Shown here piece after piece: positions 7,639 to 15,613 of a DNA stretch of 54,183 nucleotides. Position 1 is the stretch's first letter. Each line of letters opens with the position of its first letter. Both the position numbers and the translations under genes were made by a program. The DNA lies in assembly GCA_039812485.1 (NCBI GenBank), contig JBDIAP010000006.1, positions 1 to 54,183 of the forward strand. The letters run 5' to 3'. The notes below the pieces were generated by a model. It had not been told where the DNA came from. It saw only the letters and a list, made by a program, of their open reading frames with translations, and made no database searches. Source of the DNA: Kineosphaera sp039812485. Its GTDB lineage: Bacteria > Actinomycetota > Actinomycetes > Actinomycetales > Dermatophilaceae.

Positions 7639-10545
7639 ATGACGGAGACGACCGGTGCACGCACAAGCGCCCGCAAGAGTGCACCCAAGGGTGTGCGGAT
7701 CCAGCGGATCTTCACGACGCCCGGCGTTCACCCCTACGACGAGGTGACGTGGGAGAAGCGCGACGTCGTCCAGCAGAACTGGAAGACGGGCGCGACGATC
7801 TTCGAGCAGCGTGGCGTCGAGTTCCCCGACTTCTGGTCGATCAACGCGAGCACGATCGTCACGACGAAGTACTTCCGAGGCGCCCTCGGCACCGACAAGC
7901 GCGAGGCGTCGTTGCGCCAGCTCATCGACCGGGTCGTGCTCACCTACGTCTCGGCGGGCACCAAGCACGGCTACCTGGCGACGCCGGAGGACGCGACGCT
8001 CTTCGAGCACGAGCTCACCTACGCCCTGCTGCACCAGATCTTCAGCTTCAACTCTCCCGTGTGGTTCAACGTCGGCACCCCGAGTCCGCAGCAGGTCAGC
8101 GCCTGCTTCATCCTCGCGGTCGACGACTCGATGGACTCGATCCTCAACTGGTACAAGGAGGAGGGGTTCATCTTCAAGGGCGGCTCGGGCGCCGGCCTCA
8201 ACCTCTCGCGCATCCGCTCGAGCAAGGAGCTGCTCTCCTCCGGGGGCACCGCGTCCGGTCCGGTGTCGTTCATGCGCGGTGCCGACGCGTCGGCGGGCAC
8301 CATCAAGTCGGGCGGGGCGACCCGGCGCGCGGCCAAGATGGTCGTGCTCGACGTCGACCACCCCGACATCGAGGAGTTCGTCGAGACCAAGGCGCGCGAG
8401 GAGGACAAGATCCGCGCCCTGCGCGACGCCGGCTTCGACATGGACCTCGGCGGCAAGGACATCGTCTCCGTGCAATACCAGAACGCCAACAACTCTGTGC
8501 GGGTCACCGACGAGTTCATGCGCGCGGTCGAGGACGGCTCGTCGTTCGGGCTGCGCGCCCGGATGAGCGGCGAGGTCATCGACGAGATCGACGCCCGCTC
8601 GCTCTTCGGCAAGATCGCCAAGGCCGCGTGGGAGTGCGCCGACCCCGGCATCCAGTACGACGACACGATCAACGACTGGCACACCAACCCCGAGACCGGC
8701 CGCATCACCGCGAGCAACCCGTGCTCCGAGTACATGTCGCTCGACAACTCAAGCTGCAACCTCGCGAGCCTCAACCTGTTGAAGTTCCTCAAGGACGACA
8801 ACACCTTCGACGCCGCCACGTTCGCTGCGGTCGTCGAGCTCGTCATCACCGCCATGGACATCTCGATCTGCTTCGCCGACTTCCCGACCGAGTCCATCGG
8901 CGTGACGACGCGCGACTACCGGCAGCTCGGCATCGGCTATGCCAACCTCGGGGCGCTCCTCATGGCGACCGGCCACGGCTACGACTCCGAGGGTGGGCGC
9001 AGCCTCGCGGCGTCGATCACGTCGCTGCTCACCGGCGCTGCCTACCGGCGCTCGGCGCAGCTCGCCGAGGTCGTCGGGCCCTATGCCGGCTTCGCCCGCA
9101 ACGCCGAGGCCCACCAGCGCGTCATGCGCAAGCACCAGGCCGCCAACGACACGATCCGCACGCTGGACGAGATGGACACGCAGGTGCACCGGCTCGCGAC
9201 GAGGGCATGGGACGACGTCGTGCAGCTCGGCGCGCGGCACGGCTTCCGCAACGCGCAGGCCTCGGTGCTCGCCCCGACCGGCACGATCGGCTTCATGATG
9301 GACTGCGACACGACCGGCATCGAGCCGGACTTCTCGCTGGTCAAGTTCAAGAAGCTCGTCGGCGGCGGGTCGATGCAGATCGTCAACCTGACGATCCCGC
9401 GGGCGCTGAAGAAGCTCGGCTACCCCGGCGAGCAGATCGAGGCGATCGTCGAATACATCGCCGACACGGGCCACGTCGTCGACGCGCCCGGCCTCAAGAC
9501 CGAGCACTACGAGGTCTTCGACTGCGCCATGGGCACCCGCGCGATCTCGCCGATGGGGCACGTGCGCATGATGGCGGCGTGCCAGCCGTTCCTCTCCGGC
9601 GCGATCAGCAAGACCGTCAACCTGCCGCAAGAGGCGACGGTCGAGGAGATCGCCGAGGTCTACCTGCAGGGCTGGAAGCTCGGGCTCAAGGCCCTGGCCG
9701 TCTATCGCGACAACTGCAAGGTCGGTCAGCCGCTGTCGGACGCCAAGGGCGCGAAGGCGGGCGAGTCGGCCTCGGCGGCCGGTGAGAAGGTCGTCGAGAA
9801 GGTCGTCGAATACCGGCCGGTGCGCAAGCGTCTGCCGAAGCGACGCAACTCCCAGACGACGTCGTTCTCGGTCGGCGGCGCGGAGGGCTACCTCACGGCC
9901 AGCTCTTACCCCGACGACGGCCTCGGCGAGATCTTCCTCAAGTTCGGCAAGCAGGGCTCGACCCTGGCCGGTCTCATGGACGCGTTCTCCCTCGCGGTGT
10001 CCGTGGCGCTGCAATACGGGGTGCCGCTGGAGACGTATGTCGAGAAGTTCACGAACCTGCGGTTCGAGCCGGCCGGCCTCACGGACGACCCGGATGTGCG
10101 GATGGCGCAGTCGATCATGGACTACGTGTTCCGCCGCCTCGCGCTGGACTTCCTCGACTTCGAGACCCGTGACTACCTCGGCATCCACTCCGCCGAGGAG
10201 CGCGCCCGCCAGCTGGAGACCGGCTCGTATGCGAGCGACGACTCCGACGACGACGTCGAGGACGAGCTGGCGAACTTCTCGCAGACGCCGGCGTCCTCCC
10301 AGCAGGCTCAGCACGGTGGGGGACACGCCGTCGAGACGGCCCGCGCGGTCGGGGTCACCTCCGGCAGCGGCGCGGCCGCGGCCAAGCCGGTCTCCGGCGA
10401 CGTGCACTCCTCGGCCGAGCTCTTCGAGAAGCTCCAGGGCAAGGCTGCCGACGCGCCGATGTGCATGACGTGCGGCACGAAGATGCGGCCCGCGGGCAGC
10501 TGCTACGTCTGCGAAGGCTGCGGCAGCACCAGCGGCTGCAGCTGA
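7639..10545 (+). CDS. nrdJ: Vitamin B12-dependent (class II) ribonucleotide reductase
   Basis: 968 residues; ATG with a strong AAGGAGG site. It makes deoxyribonucleotides with adenosylcobalamin as radical source, without needing oxygen. Visible: substrate-site cysteine in SACFILAVDDSMDS (Cys156), active-site motif N360-P-C362-S-E364, phosphate-binding LAPTGTIGFMMD, and a C-terminal cysteine-rich tail (CMTCGTKMRP ... CYVCEGCGSTSGCS) that regenerates the active-site thiols and probably binds zinc. Residues ~700-850 form the extension typical of large actinobacterial NrdJ. It follows nrdR in the same direction. No cobalamin riboswitch is recognisable in the 169-base gap, so control is probably through NrdR. 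Confidence 0.98.
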   Translation: MTETTGARTSARKSAPKGVRIQRIFTTPGVHPYDEVTWEKRDVVQQNWKTGATIFEQRGVEFPDFWSINASTIVTTKYFRGALGTDKREASLRQLIDRVVLTYVSAGTKHGYLATPEDATLFEHELTYALLHQIFSFNSPVWFNVGTPSPQQVSACFILAVDDSMDSILNWYKEEGFIFKGGSGAGLNLSRIRSSKELLSSGGTASGPVSFMRGADASAGTIKSGGATRRAAKMVVLDVDHPDIEEFVETKAREEDKIRALRDAGFDMDLGGKDIVSVQYQNANNSVRVTDEFMRAVEDGSSFGLRARMSGEVIDEIDARSLFGKIAKAAWECADPGIQYDDTINDWHTNPETGRITASNPCSEYMSLDNSSCNLASLNLLKFLKDDNTFDAATFAAVVELVITAMDISICFADFPTESIGVTTRDYRQLGIGYANLGALLMATGHGYDSEGGRSLAASITSLLTGAAYRRSAQLAEVVGPYAGFARNAEAHQRVMRKHQAANDTIRTLDEMDTQVHRLATRAWDDVVQLGARHGFRNAQASVLAPTGTIGFMMDCDTTGIEPDFSLVKFKKLVGGGSMQIVNLTIPRALKKLGYPGEQIEAIVEYIADTGHVVDAPGLKTEHYEVFDCAMGTRAISPMGHVRMMAACQPFLSGAISKTVNLPQEATVEEIAEVYLQGWKLGLKALAVYRDNCKVGQPLSDAKGAKAGESASAAGEKVVEKVVEYRPVRKRLPKRRNSQTTSFSVGGAEGYLTASSYPDDGLGEIFLKFGKQGSTLAGLMDAFSLAVSVALQYGVPLETYVEKFTNLRFEPAGLTDDPDVRMAQSIMDYVFRRLALDFLDFETRDYLGIHSAEERARQLETGSYASDDSDDDVEDELANFSQTPASSQQAQHGGGHAVETARAVGVTSGSGAAAAKPVSGDVHSSAELFEKLQGKAADAPMCMTCGTKMRPAGSCYVCEGCGSTSGCS

Positions 10546-10574
10546 AAGCGAGCCCTAGTCGTCAGATGCATCGC

Positions 10575-10608
10575 GTGCGGGGTGCGGCCGTTCGGTCGCA
10601 CCCCGCAC
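10575..10608. terminator. Strong hairpin after nrdJ
   Basis: GTGCGGGGTGCG pairs perfectly with CGCACCCCGCAC, extended by GCC/GGT (one G-U pair) to a GTTC loop: about 15 bp of stem. It lies 30 bases after the nrdJ stop and also after the 3' end of the minus-strand beta-lactamase remnant. There is no T-run, as is common in actinobacterial terminators. Confidence 0.75.
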
Positions 10609-10714
10609 GTCGATGAGTCCCTGGACACACCCGCTGCCCTGAGCATGCGAGAAGAGCCAGCTCTCCAGGGTCGGCTCGGGTCCCTCGCTGCCGCCACGGG
10701 GATTGCGTGCTGCG

Positions 10715-11120
10715 CCGGAGGCGGTTCACGGCAAGACGGGCGATCACCCCGATGGCTGAGTCGACGCGAGGCTGGTGGGTCTGGGGGCGAAGGGAGCGAG
10801 CGAGGATCACGACGGCGACCGGGACCTCGTCGTGGTACTCGATGACTGCCATCTCGTGGCGCAGTCGCCCGAGCGTTCCGGTCTTGCCCGCGACGGTGAC
10901 GTCGTCGTGGGGGAAGCCGGTTCCGATCCGGTGGCGCCAGGCCTGGTGGCGCATTCCCGTGCGTACCGGCTCGGCATACTCCGTCGTCCAGAGGTGGGCG
11001 AGCATCGTGGTGAGGTCGTCCCGCGGCGGGCGGTGGTGTGGGCGCACCCGGCCCGGTCGATCCAGTCCCCGAAGCGGCGATCGCCGAGCAGCGACCGGAA
11101 GCCCGAGTTCGCGGACGTAC
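10715..11120 (-). pseudogene. Truncated, frameshifted class A beta-lactamase remnant
   Basis: On the minus strand, one frame reads GFRSLLGDRRFGDWIDRAG (about 11120-11060), then the match continues in the neighbouring frame with PPRDDLTTMLAHLW, RHRIGTGFPHDDVTVAGKTGT and VDSAIGVIARLAVNRLR down to about 10715. This is the C-terminal half of a class A beta-lactamase-like serine hydrolase, with the KTG triad at 10877-10885. The halves are joined only by a one-base shift near 11055. The N-terminal half with the SxxK serine and the SDN motif is absent: upstream DNA is the carbonic anhydrase promoter region. It cannot encode an active enzyme. Confidence 0.65.
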
Positions 11121-11211
11121 CTCTGGTGATCTGCTGATCGCGCGAATTCTCCACTGAGACAGCGGGTTCGCATTCCACTTCCGGACCCGCAGGTGGGGCA
11201 GGGTGGTCCGC

Positions 11212-12102
11212 ATGGGGACAGGGTTCAGATCGACCGTCAGCAGGCTGGGCGTGGTGGCCATGACTGCGGCCGCCCTCGCGGCCGCAGCACTTGGCGCTCC
11301 GGGCGCCGCAGCGCAGGTGGGCACCGCCCAGGCCGGGAGTCACGCCTCGGCGGCCGTGCCCGCCGACACCTCGGGCACGACAGAGCAGGGGAGCGAGCCG
11401 GGTGACTGGAGCTACACCGGCGCGAGAGGCCCGTCGCACTGGGGCGAGCTCGGCTACCCTATCTGCGCGGCGGGCCGGCAACAGTCGCCGATCGACCTGC
11501 GCGTCAGCGCCCGCGCGGTGCGCCGCGAGCGGCTGCCGAAGCTGCGGGTCGACTACGGCCGGCTGGACGCCGAGGTCGTCGACACCGGGCGCGGGATCGA
11601 GGCCCGGCCGGCGCACGGGGCGCGGCCGCAGGGCATCGTGCTCGGCGGCATCCGCTACACGTTCCTGCAGTTCCACCCGCACGCGCCCAGCGAGCACGAG
11701 TTCGACGGTCTGCACTATCCGGCCGAGATCCACTTCGTGCACCGCGCGAAGGACGGCCGGCTGGCGGTCGTCGGCGTGCCGGTGCGCGGGGGCGACGCGA
11801 CGAACCGGGCCTGGCAGCCGTTCGTCGAGGCCGTGCGCGCGGCCTCCCGCACGTCGACCACGCGGGTGCCGACGACCCTCCACCTCGAGGACCTTCTGCC
11901 GGGCGACCGGCGCTCCTACCGCTATCGGGGCAGTCTGACGACCCCACCGTGCACCCAAGGCGTGGCGTGGACCGTGCTCGCTGCGCCCGTGACCCTCAGC
12001 CGCGCGCAGCTCAGCGTGCTCACCGAGGCCTACAACGGCACGAACCGGCCGGTGCAGCCGCTGCACGGGCGTGTCGTGCTCACCGACGTCAGGGTCGGCT
12101 AA
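11212..12102 (+). CDS. Secreted alpha-class carbonic anhydrase
   Basis: About 296 residues from the ATG at 11212; a GTG at 11203 would add three. A signal peptide (residues ~1-35: basic start, hydrophobic Ala/Leu core, ending near GAAAQ) is followed by a short linker and an alpha-carbonic anhydrase domain from WSYTGARGPSHWGEL. It shows QQSPIDL, zinc ligands in FHPHAPSEHEF and the third His in the EIHFVH strand, and the C-terminal YRGSLTTPPCTQGVAWTV. The enzyme interconverts CO2 and bicarbonate outside the membrane. No operon partner is evident; the neighbours are a pseudogene and hpd. Confidence 0.93.
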   Translation: MGTGFRSTVSRLGVVAMTAAALAAAALGAPGAAAQVGTAQAGSHASAAVPADTSGTTEQGSEPGDWSYTGARGPSHWGELGYPICAAGRQQSPIDLRVSARAVRRERLPKLRVDYGRLDAEVVDTGRGIEARPAHGARPQGIVLGGIRYTFLQFHPHAPSEHEFDGLHYPAEIHFVHRAKDGRLAVVGVPVRGGDATNRAWQPFVEAVRAASRTSTTRVPTTLHLEDLLPGDRRSYRYRGSLTTPPCTQGVAWTVLAAPVTLSRAQLSVLTEAYNGTNRPVQPLHGRVVLTDVRVG

Positions 12103-12105
12103 CGC

Positions 12106-12121
12106 TGACCCTGACTGGTCA
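12106..12121. promoter_or_regulatory. TGACC-N6-GGTCA inverted repeat upstream of hpd
   Basis: A perfect 5-bp dyad just after the carbonic anhydrase stop and about 100 bases before hpd. AT-richer DNA (CAATATGTACAGAAT) follows and may contain the hpd promoter. Possible operator; the binding protein is unknown. Confidence 0.25.
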
Positions 12122-12223
12122 CGATGTCCCGTGAATGCGGCGATCAGGCGCGCAATATGTACAGAATGGTCCGCCTGCAACGCTGTTCTTGTCGCCAGGA
12201 CGGACCACCGTCACACTCGCGAC

Positions 12224-13468
12224 ATGACGGATCTGCAGTCCCGCGACATCGCCGACCTGACCTCCGGTGAGGACGCCGAGCTCACCGCGACCGAGCGGAT
12301 GGCCGACCTCGACTACCGCGAGCTGCGCCAGCTCGTGGGCCTCGTCGACTACGACGAGAGCGCCGACCCCTTCCCGGTGACGGGCTGGGACGCGATCGTC
12401 TTCGTCGTCGGCAACGCCACGCAGGCCGCGCACTACTACCAGTCCGCGTGGGGTATGGAGCTCGAGGCCTACTCCGGGCCCGAGCACGGCAACCGCGATC
12501 ACAAGGCGTTCGTGCTGCGCTCGGGGTCGATCCGGTTCGTCCTTCAGGGCGCCGTCGACCCCGACAGTCCGCTCGTCGCACACCAGGCCGCCCACGGCGA
12601 CGGGGTCGTCGACATCGCCCTCGAGGTGCCCGACGTCGACCGCTGCATCGCGCAGGCCCGGCGGGCCGGCGCGACAGTGCTCGTCGAGCCCCACGACGAG
12701 AGCGACGAGCACGGCACGGTGCGCCTCGCGGCCATCGCCACCTACGGTCAGACGCGGCACACGCTCGTCGACCGGTCGCGCTACCGCGGTCCCTATCTGC
12801 CGGGCTACGTCGCGAAGCGATCCGGCCACCTCAAGCGCCCCGGTGCGCCGAAGCGGCTCTTCCAGGCCCTCGACCACATCGTCGGCAACGTCGAGCTCGG
12901 CCGGATGGACCACTGGGTCGCCTTCTACAACAAGGTCATGGGCTTCGTGAACATGGCCGAGTTCATCGGCGACGACATCGCCACCGACTATTCGGCGCTC
13001 ATGTCCAAGGTCGTCGCCAACGGCAACCACCGCGTGAAATTCCCGCTCAACGAGCCGGCGATCGGCAAGCGCAAATCCCAGATCGACGAATATCTCGAGT
13101 TCTATCGGGGACCAGGCGCCCAGCACCTCGCGCTGGCGACCAACGACATCGTGGCGACGGTCGACGCGCTGCGCGCCGAGGGGGTGGAGTTCCTCGACAC
13201 GCCGGACTCCTACTACGAGGACCCGCAGCTGCGGGCGCGCATCGGGCACGTGCGGGTGCCGATCGAGGAACTGCAGGCGCGCGGCATCCTCGTCGACCGC
13301 GACGAGGACGGCTACCTGCTGCAGATCTTCACGCGCCCGCTCGGCGACCGGCCGACCGTGTTCTTCGAACTCATCGAGCGGCACGGGTCGCTCGGCTTCG
13401 GCAAGGGCAACTTCAAGGCCCTCTTCGTCGCGCTCGAACGCGAGCAGGCCCTGCGCGGCAATCTCTGA
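12224..13468 (+). CDS. hpd: 4-hydroxyphenylpyruvate dioxygenase
   Basis: 414 residues from the ATG at 12224, which begins the conserved region after a short acidic leader; no clear Shine-Dalgarno. It converts 4-hydroxyphenylpyruvate to homogentisate in tyrosine breakdown. Two vicinal-oxygen-chelate domains are seen: the first begins at WDAIVFVVGNATQAAHYYQ, the second at FQALDHIVGNVELGRMDHWV. The iron ligands fall at His218, His301 (QHLALATNDI) and Glu382 (FFELIERHG). The C-terminal GFGKGNFKALF helix that closes the active site is present. Other tyrosine degradation genes are not nearby, so this is a stand-alone copy. Confidence 0.97.
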   Translation: MTDLQSRDIADLTSGEDAELTATERMADLDYRELRQLVGLVDYDESADPFPVTGWDAIVFVVGNATQAAHYYQSAWGMELEAYSGPEHGNRDHKAFVLRSGSIRFVLQGAVDPDSPLVAHQAAHGDGVVDIALEVPDVDRCIAQARRAGATVLVEPHDESDEHGTVRLAAIATYGQTRHTLVDRSRYRGPYLPGYVAKRSGHLKRPGAPKRLFQALDHIVGNVELGRMDHWVAFYNKVMGFVNMAEFIGDDIATDYSALMSKVVANGNHRVKFPLNEPAIGKRKSQIDEYLEFYRGPGAQHLALATNDIVATVDALRAEGVEFLDTPDSYYEDPQLRARIGHVRVPIEELQARGILVDRDEDGYLLQIFTRPLGDRPTVFFELIERHGSLGFGKGNFKALFVALEREQALRGNL

Positions 13469-13503
13469 TCATCGACGCCCGAAAAGCCGGGCGCTGACAC
13501 GCG

Positions 13504-13545
13504 AGAGGCGCTCAACCCGAACCCCACTTCAGGTTGAGCGCCTCT
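13504..13545. terminator. Bidirectional terminator between hpd and the sugar transferase gene
   Basis: AGAGGCGCTCAACC (13504-13517) and GGTTGAGCGCCTCT (13532-13545) form a perfect 14-bp stem with a 14-base loop, between two convergent genes. Confidence 0.85.
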
Positions 13546-13572
13546 GAGCGCGTCAGTCACCGCACTCGCCGG

Positions 13573-15129
13573 TCAGTACGCTCCCGAGCCCGCGACCACC
13601 GCGCGGAACGTGCGGAAGAGGATCTGCAGGTCGACGATCGGCGACCAGTTGTCGACGTAGCGCAGGTCGAGACGGATCGACTGCTCCCAGTCGAGGTCAC
13701 TGCGGCCGCTGATCTGCCACAGACCCGTCATGCCCGGTCGCACGTGCAGGCGGCGCATGGCGTCCGGCTCGTACTGCTCCACCTCGGCCTGGCTCTGCGG
13801 CCGGGGGCCGACGAGCGACATCGTGCCGAAGAGCACGTTGAACAGCTGCGGGAGCTCGTCGAGCGAATACTTGCGCAGGAAGTGCCCGATGCCCGTGATG
13901 CGCGGGTCGCGCTTGAGCTTGAACTGCACCGCGTTGCCGTCGGACATGTGCAGCAGCGACTCGAGCTTCTTCTCCGCGTCGACGCACATCGTGCGGAACT
14001 TGAAGATCGTGAACATCTCGCCGCGCACGCCGACGCGACGCTGCTTGAAGATCACGGGACCCGGGTCGGTCACCTTGATCGCGATGGCGATCGCAATGAG
14101 CACCGGCGACAGGGCGAGGATGAGGAAGAACGCCAGCGTGCGGTCCATGAGGCTCTTGAGGAACACCGACCGCCGGGTCGCCGCGGGACGCTCGATGTGC
14201 AGGAGCGACATGTCCGTCGACTGCCGGATCGACAGGCGCGGACCCGCCACGTCGAGCAGACCGGTGGAGACGACGAGTTCGACCCCCCGCTCCTCGAGCG
14301 CCCAAGCGAGCCGACGCAGCTGCTTGCCGGCCAGCTCGGGATGCGACGTCACGACGACGATCTCGGCGTCGCACAGATCGACGGCCGAGACGACGTCGAG
14401 CGGCGAACCCATGACCGGCACATCCTCGATGTCCGTCGTCGAGTTCCAGTCGGAATCCATCGCCGAGGTGCACACGGCGACGGGCTCCATGCCCTGGTCG
14501 GGCGACGACTTGATGTTGCGGATGAGCTCGGCGACCGCATCGGCGCGCCCGACGACCACGGTGCGCTGCATGAGCGAACCGAGGCGACGACGGCGGTGCA
14601 GCCAGTGCCGCATGATCCGGCGCGCCAGCACCCCGAAGGCGAAGAGCCCCACGATGAGCGTGATGACGTAGAGCCGGCTCCACTGGACCTTGACGAACAG
14701 GCCTGAGACGGCGAGCATCCCGAGCAGGGCGACGGTCGCACGCCCCACCGCGCGGTATTCCTCGTCGGAGACCCCGAGATAGCGCCGCTCGTAGGCCCTC
14801 GACAGGGCGAGCGTGAGCACCCAGACGAAGGGCATCGCGGCGCTGGCGACGATGTAGCCGCGGCCGACGTCGCCCGGCGCGGGGCCGATGACGAGCGCCA
14901 GGGCGACGACGACGGCCCCGACGACGAGGTCGAGGCCCACGAGGCGCTTCGTGTATGTGTCGGACCAGGTGCCCGCGCGGGGCGAGTGCGCGAAAATGTC
15001 GCCGCGCATCGACGGAGCCGACAAGGACGTCGCTCCCCTGTGCGACGCCGCCGAGCGGACCGTGCGGGGTCGGTCGGCGCGACGCGCGTGCCGAGACTCC
15101 CGGGCAGCCTCTCGTTCGTGAATGGACAA
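13573..15129 (-). CDS. Polyprenyl-phosphate sugar-1-phosphate transferase (initiating exopolysaccharide glycosyltransferase)
   Basis: About 518 residues if translation starts at the TTG at 15129, which follows GGGAGGGG; an ATG at 15009 would give 478. After a basic N-terminus come about four membrane helices, a Rossmann-like CoA-binding-type domain (QRTVVVGRADAVAELIRNI ...), another hydrophobic segment, and the bacterial sugar transferase domain: KSLMDRTLAFFLILALSPVL, DPGPVIFKQRRVGVRGE, FKFRTM, DELPQLFNVLFGTMSLVGPRP and PGMTGLWQISGRS. Such enzymes load the first sugar phosphate onto undecaprenyl phosphate to start an exopolysaccharide or capsule repeat unit. Divergent from the fused glycosyltransferase at 15614, with which it probably works. 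The sugar cannot be told. Confidence 0.93.
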   Translation of the reverse strand: MSIHEREAARESRHARRADRPRTVRSAASHRGATSLSAPSMRGDIFAHSPRAGTWSDTYTKRLVGLDLVVGAVVVALALVIGPAPGDVGRGYIVASAAMPFVWVLTLALSRAYERRYLGVSDEEYRAVGRATVALLGMLAVSGLFVKVQWSRLYVITLIVGLFAFGVLARRIMRHWLHRRRRLGSLMQRTVVVGRADAVAELIRNIKSSPDQGMEPVAVCTSAMDSDWNSTTDIEDVPVMGSPLDVVSAVDLCDAEIVVVTSHPELAGKQLRRLAWALEERGVELVVSTGLLDVAGPRLSIRQSTDMSLLHIERPAATRRSVFLKSLMDRTLAFFLILALSPVLIAIAIAIKVTDPGPVIFKQRRVGVRGEMFTIFKFRTMCVDAEKKLESLLHMSDGNAVQFKLKRDPRITGIGHFLRKYSLDELPQLFNVLFGTMSLVGPRPQSQAEVEQYEPDAMRRLHVRPGMTGLWQISGRSDLDWEQSIRLDLRYVDNWSPIVDLQILFRTFRAVVAGSGAY

Positions 15130-15613
15130 CGGACCCCTCCCAAAAAGCGAAACCTTGCAGCAGCGCGCCGATCCACCTCGTGCGCGCAGCAGCCCCCGAA
15201 CCCCTACGTCGCCGTCCGCGCAGGCCCGTGAACTCGGAGAACTCCGAACGGATGACTTGGACGACAGACCAGAGCTTAGACCGCCCATGCCGGTCACGTC
15301 ACGTCGGGGTCGCATTCGCGCTGTGCCCCGAGCGAATTCGTGCGCAACGCGGGCCGCGGGTTGTCCGCCCCCGAGCCCACAGCCTTCGGCCGACGAGCCC
15401 ACAGCCTTCGGCCGACGAGCCCCAACAGCCCTCGGCCGACGAGCCCCACAACCCTCGGCGGCACGGGTCCACAGGCCCGGCACGATAGCCTGTCCCGAGG
15501 GCATGCGCGGTGAGGGGGCCTCGCCGCCGCGTCGAGCAGCGGCCGCACACGAGCGGCCGGAGACGAGCCGCCGAAGAGAGCCGATCCATGGGACGGCGGG
15601 GGAGCGACACCAC
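15130..15613. other. Divergent intergenic region of the polysaccharide block
   Basis: 484 bases between two divergent glycan genes. It should carry both promoters. The only clear structure is the 22-24-bp tandem repeat at 15373-15464; no convincing -35/-10 pair or coding signal was recognised. Confidence 0.6.
15373..15464 (+). repeat. Four tandem 22-24-bp repeats
   Basis: Two identical 22-bp units beginning GAGCCCACAGCCTTCGGC (15373-15394, 15395-15416) and two diverged 24-bp units (15417-15440, 15441-15464). Unit lengths not divisible by three and the lack of conserved translation argue for non-coding DNA. Each unit carries CCGAGGG/CCGAAGG-like half palindromes. Confidence 0.85.

Noticed and set aside
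8749..10407. 552-codon open frame antisense to nrdJ
   Set aside because: It is the mirror of a highly biased GC-rich gene; the translation is Arg/Asp/Gly-rich with no domain, while nrdJ on the other strand is unmistakable.
15373..15464. CRISPR array
   Set aside because: The repeats are directly adjacent without unique spacers, and no cas gene is present.
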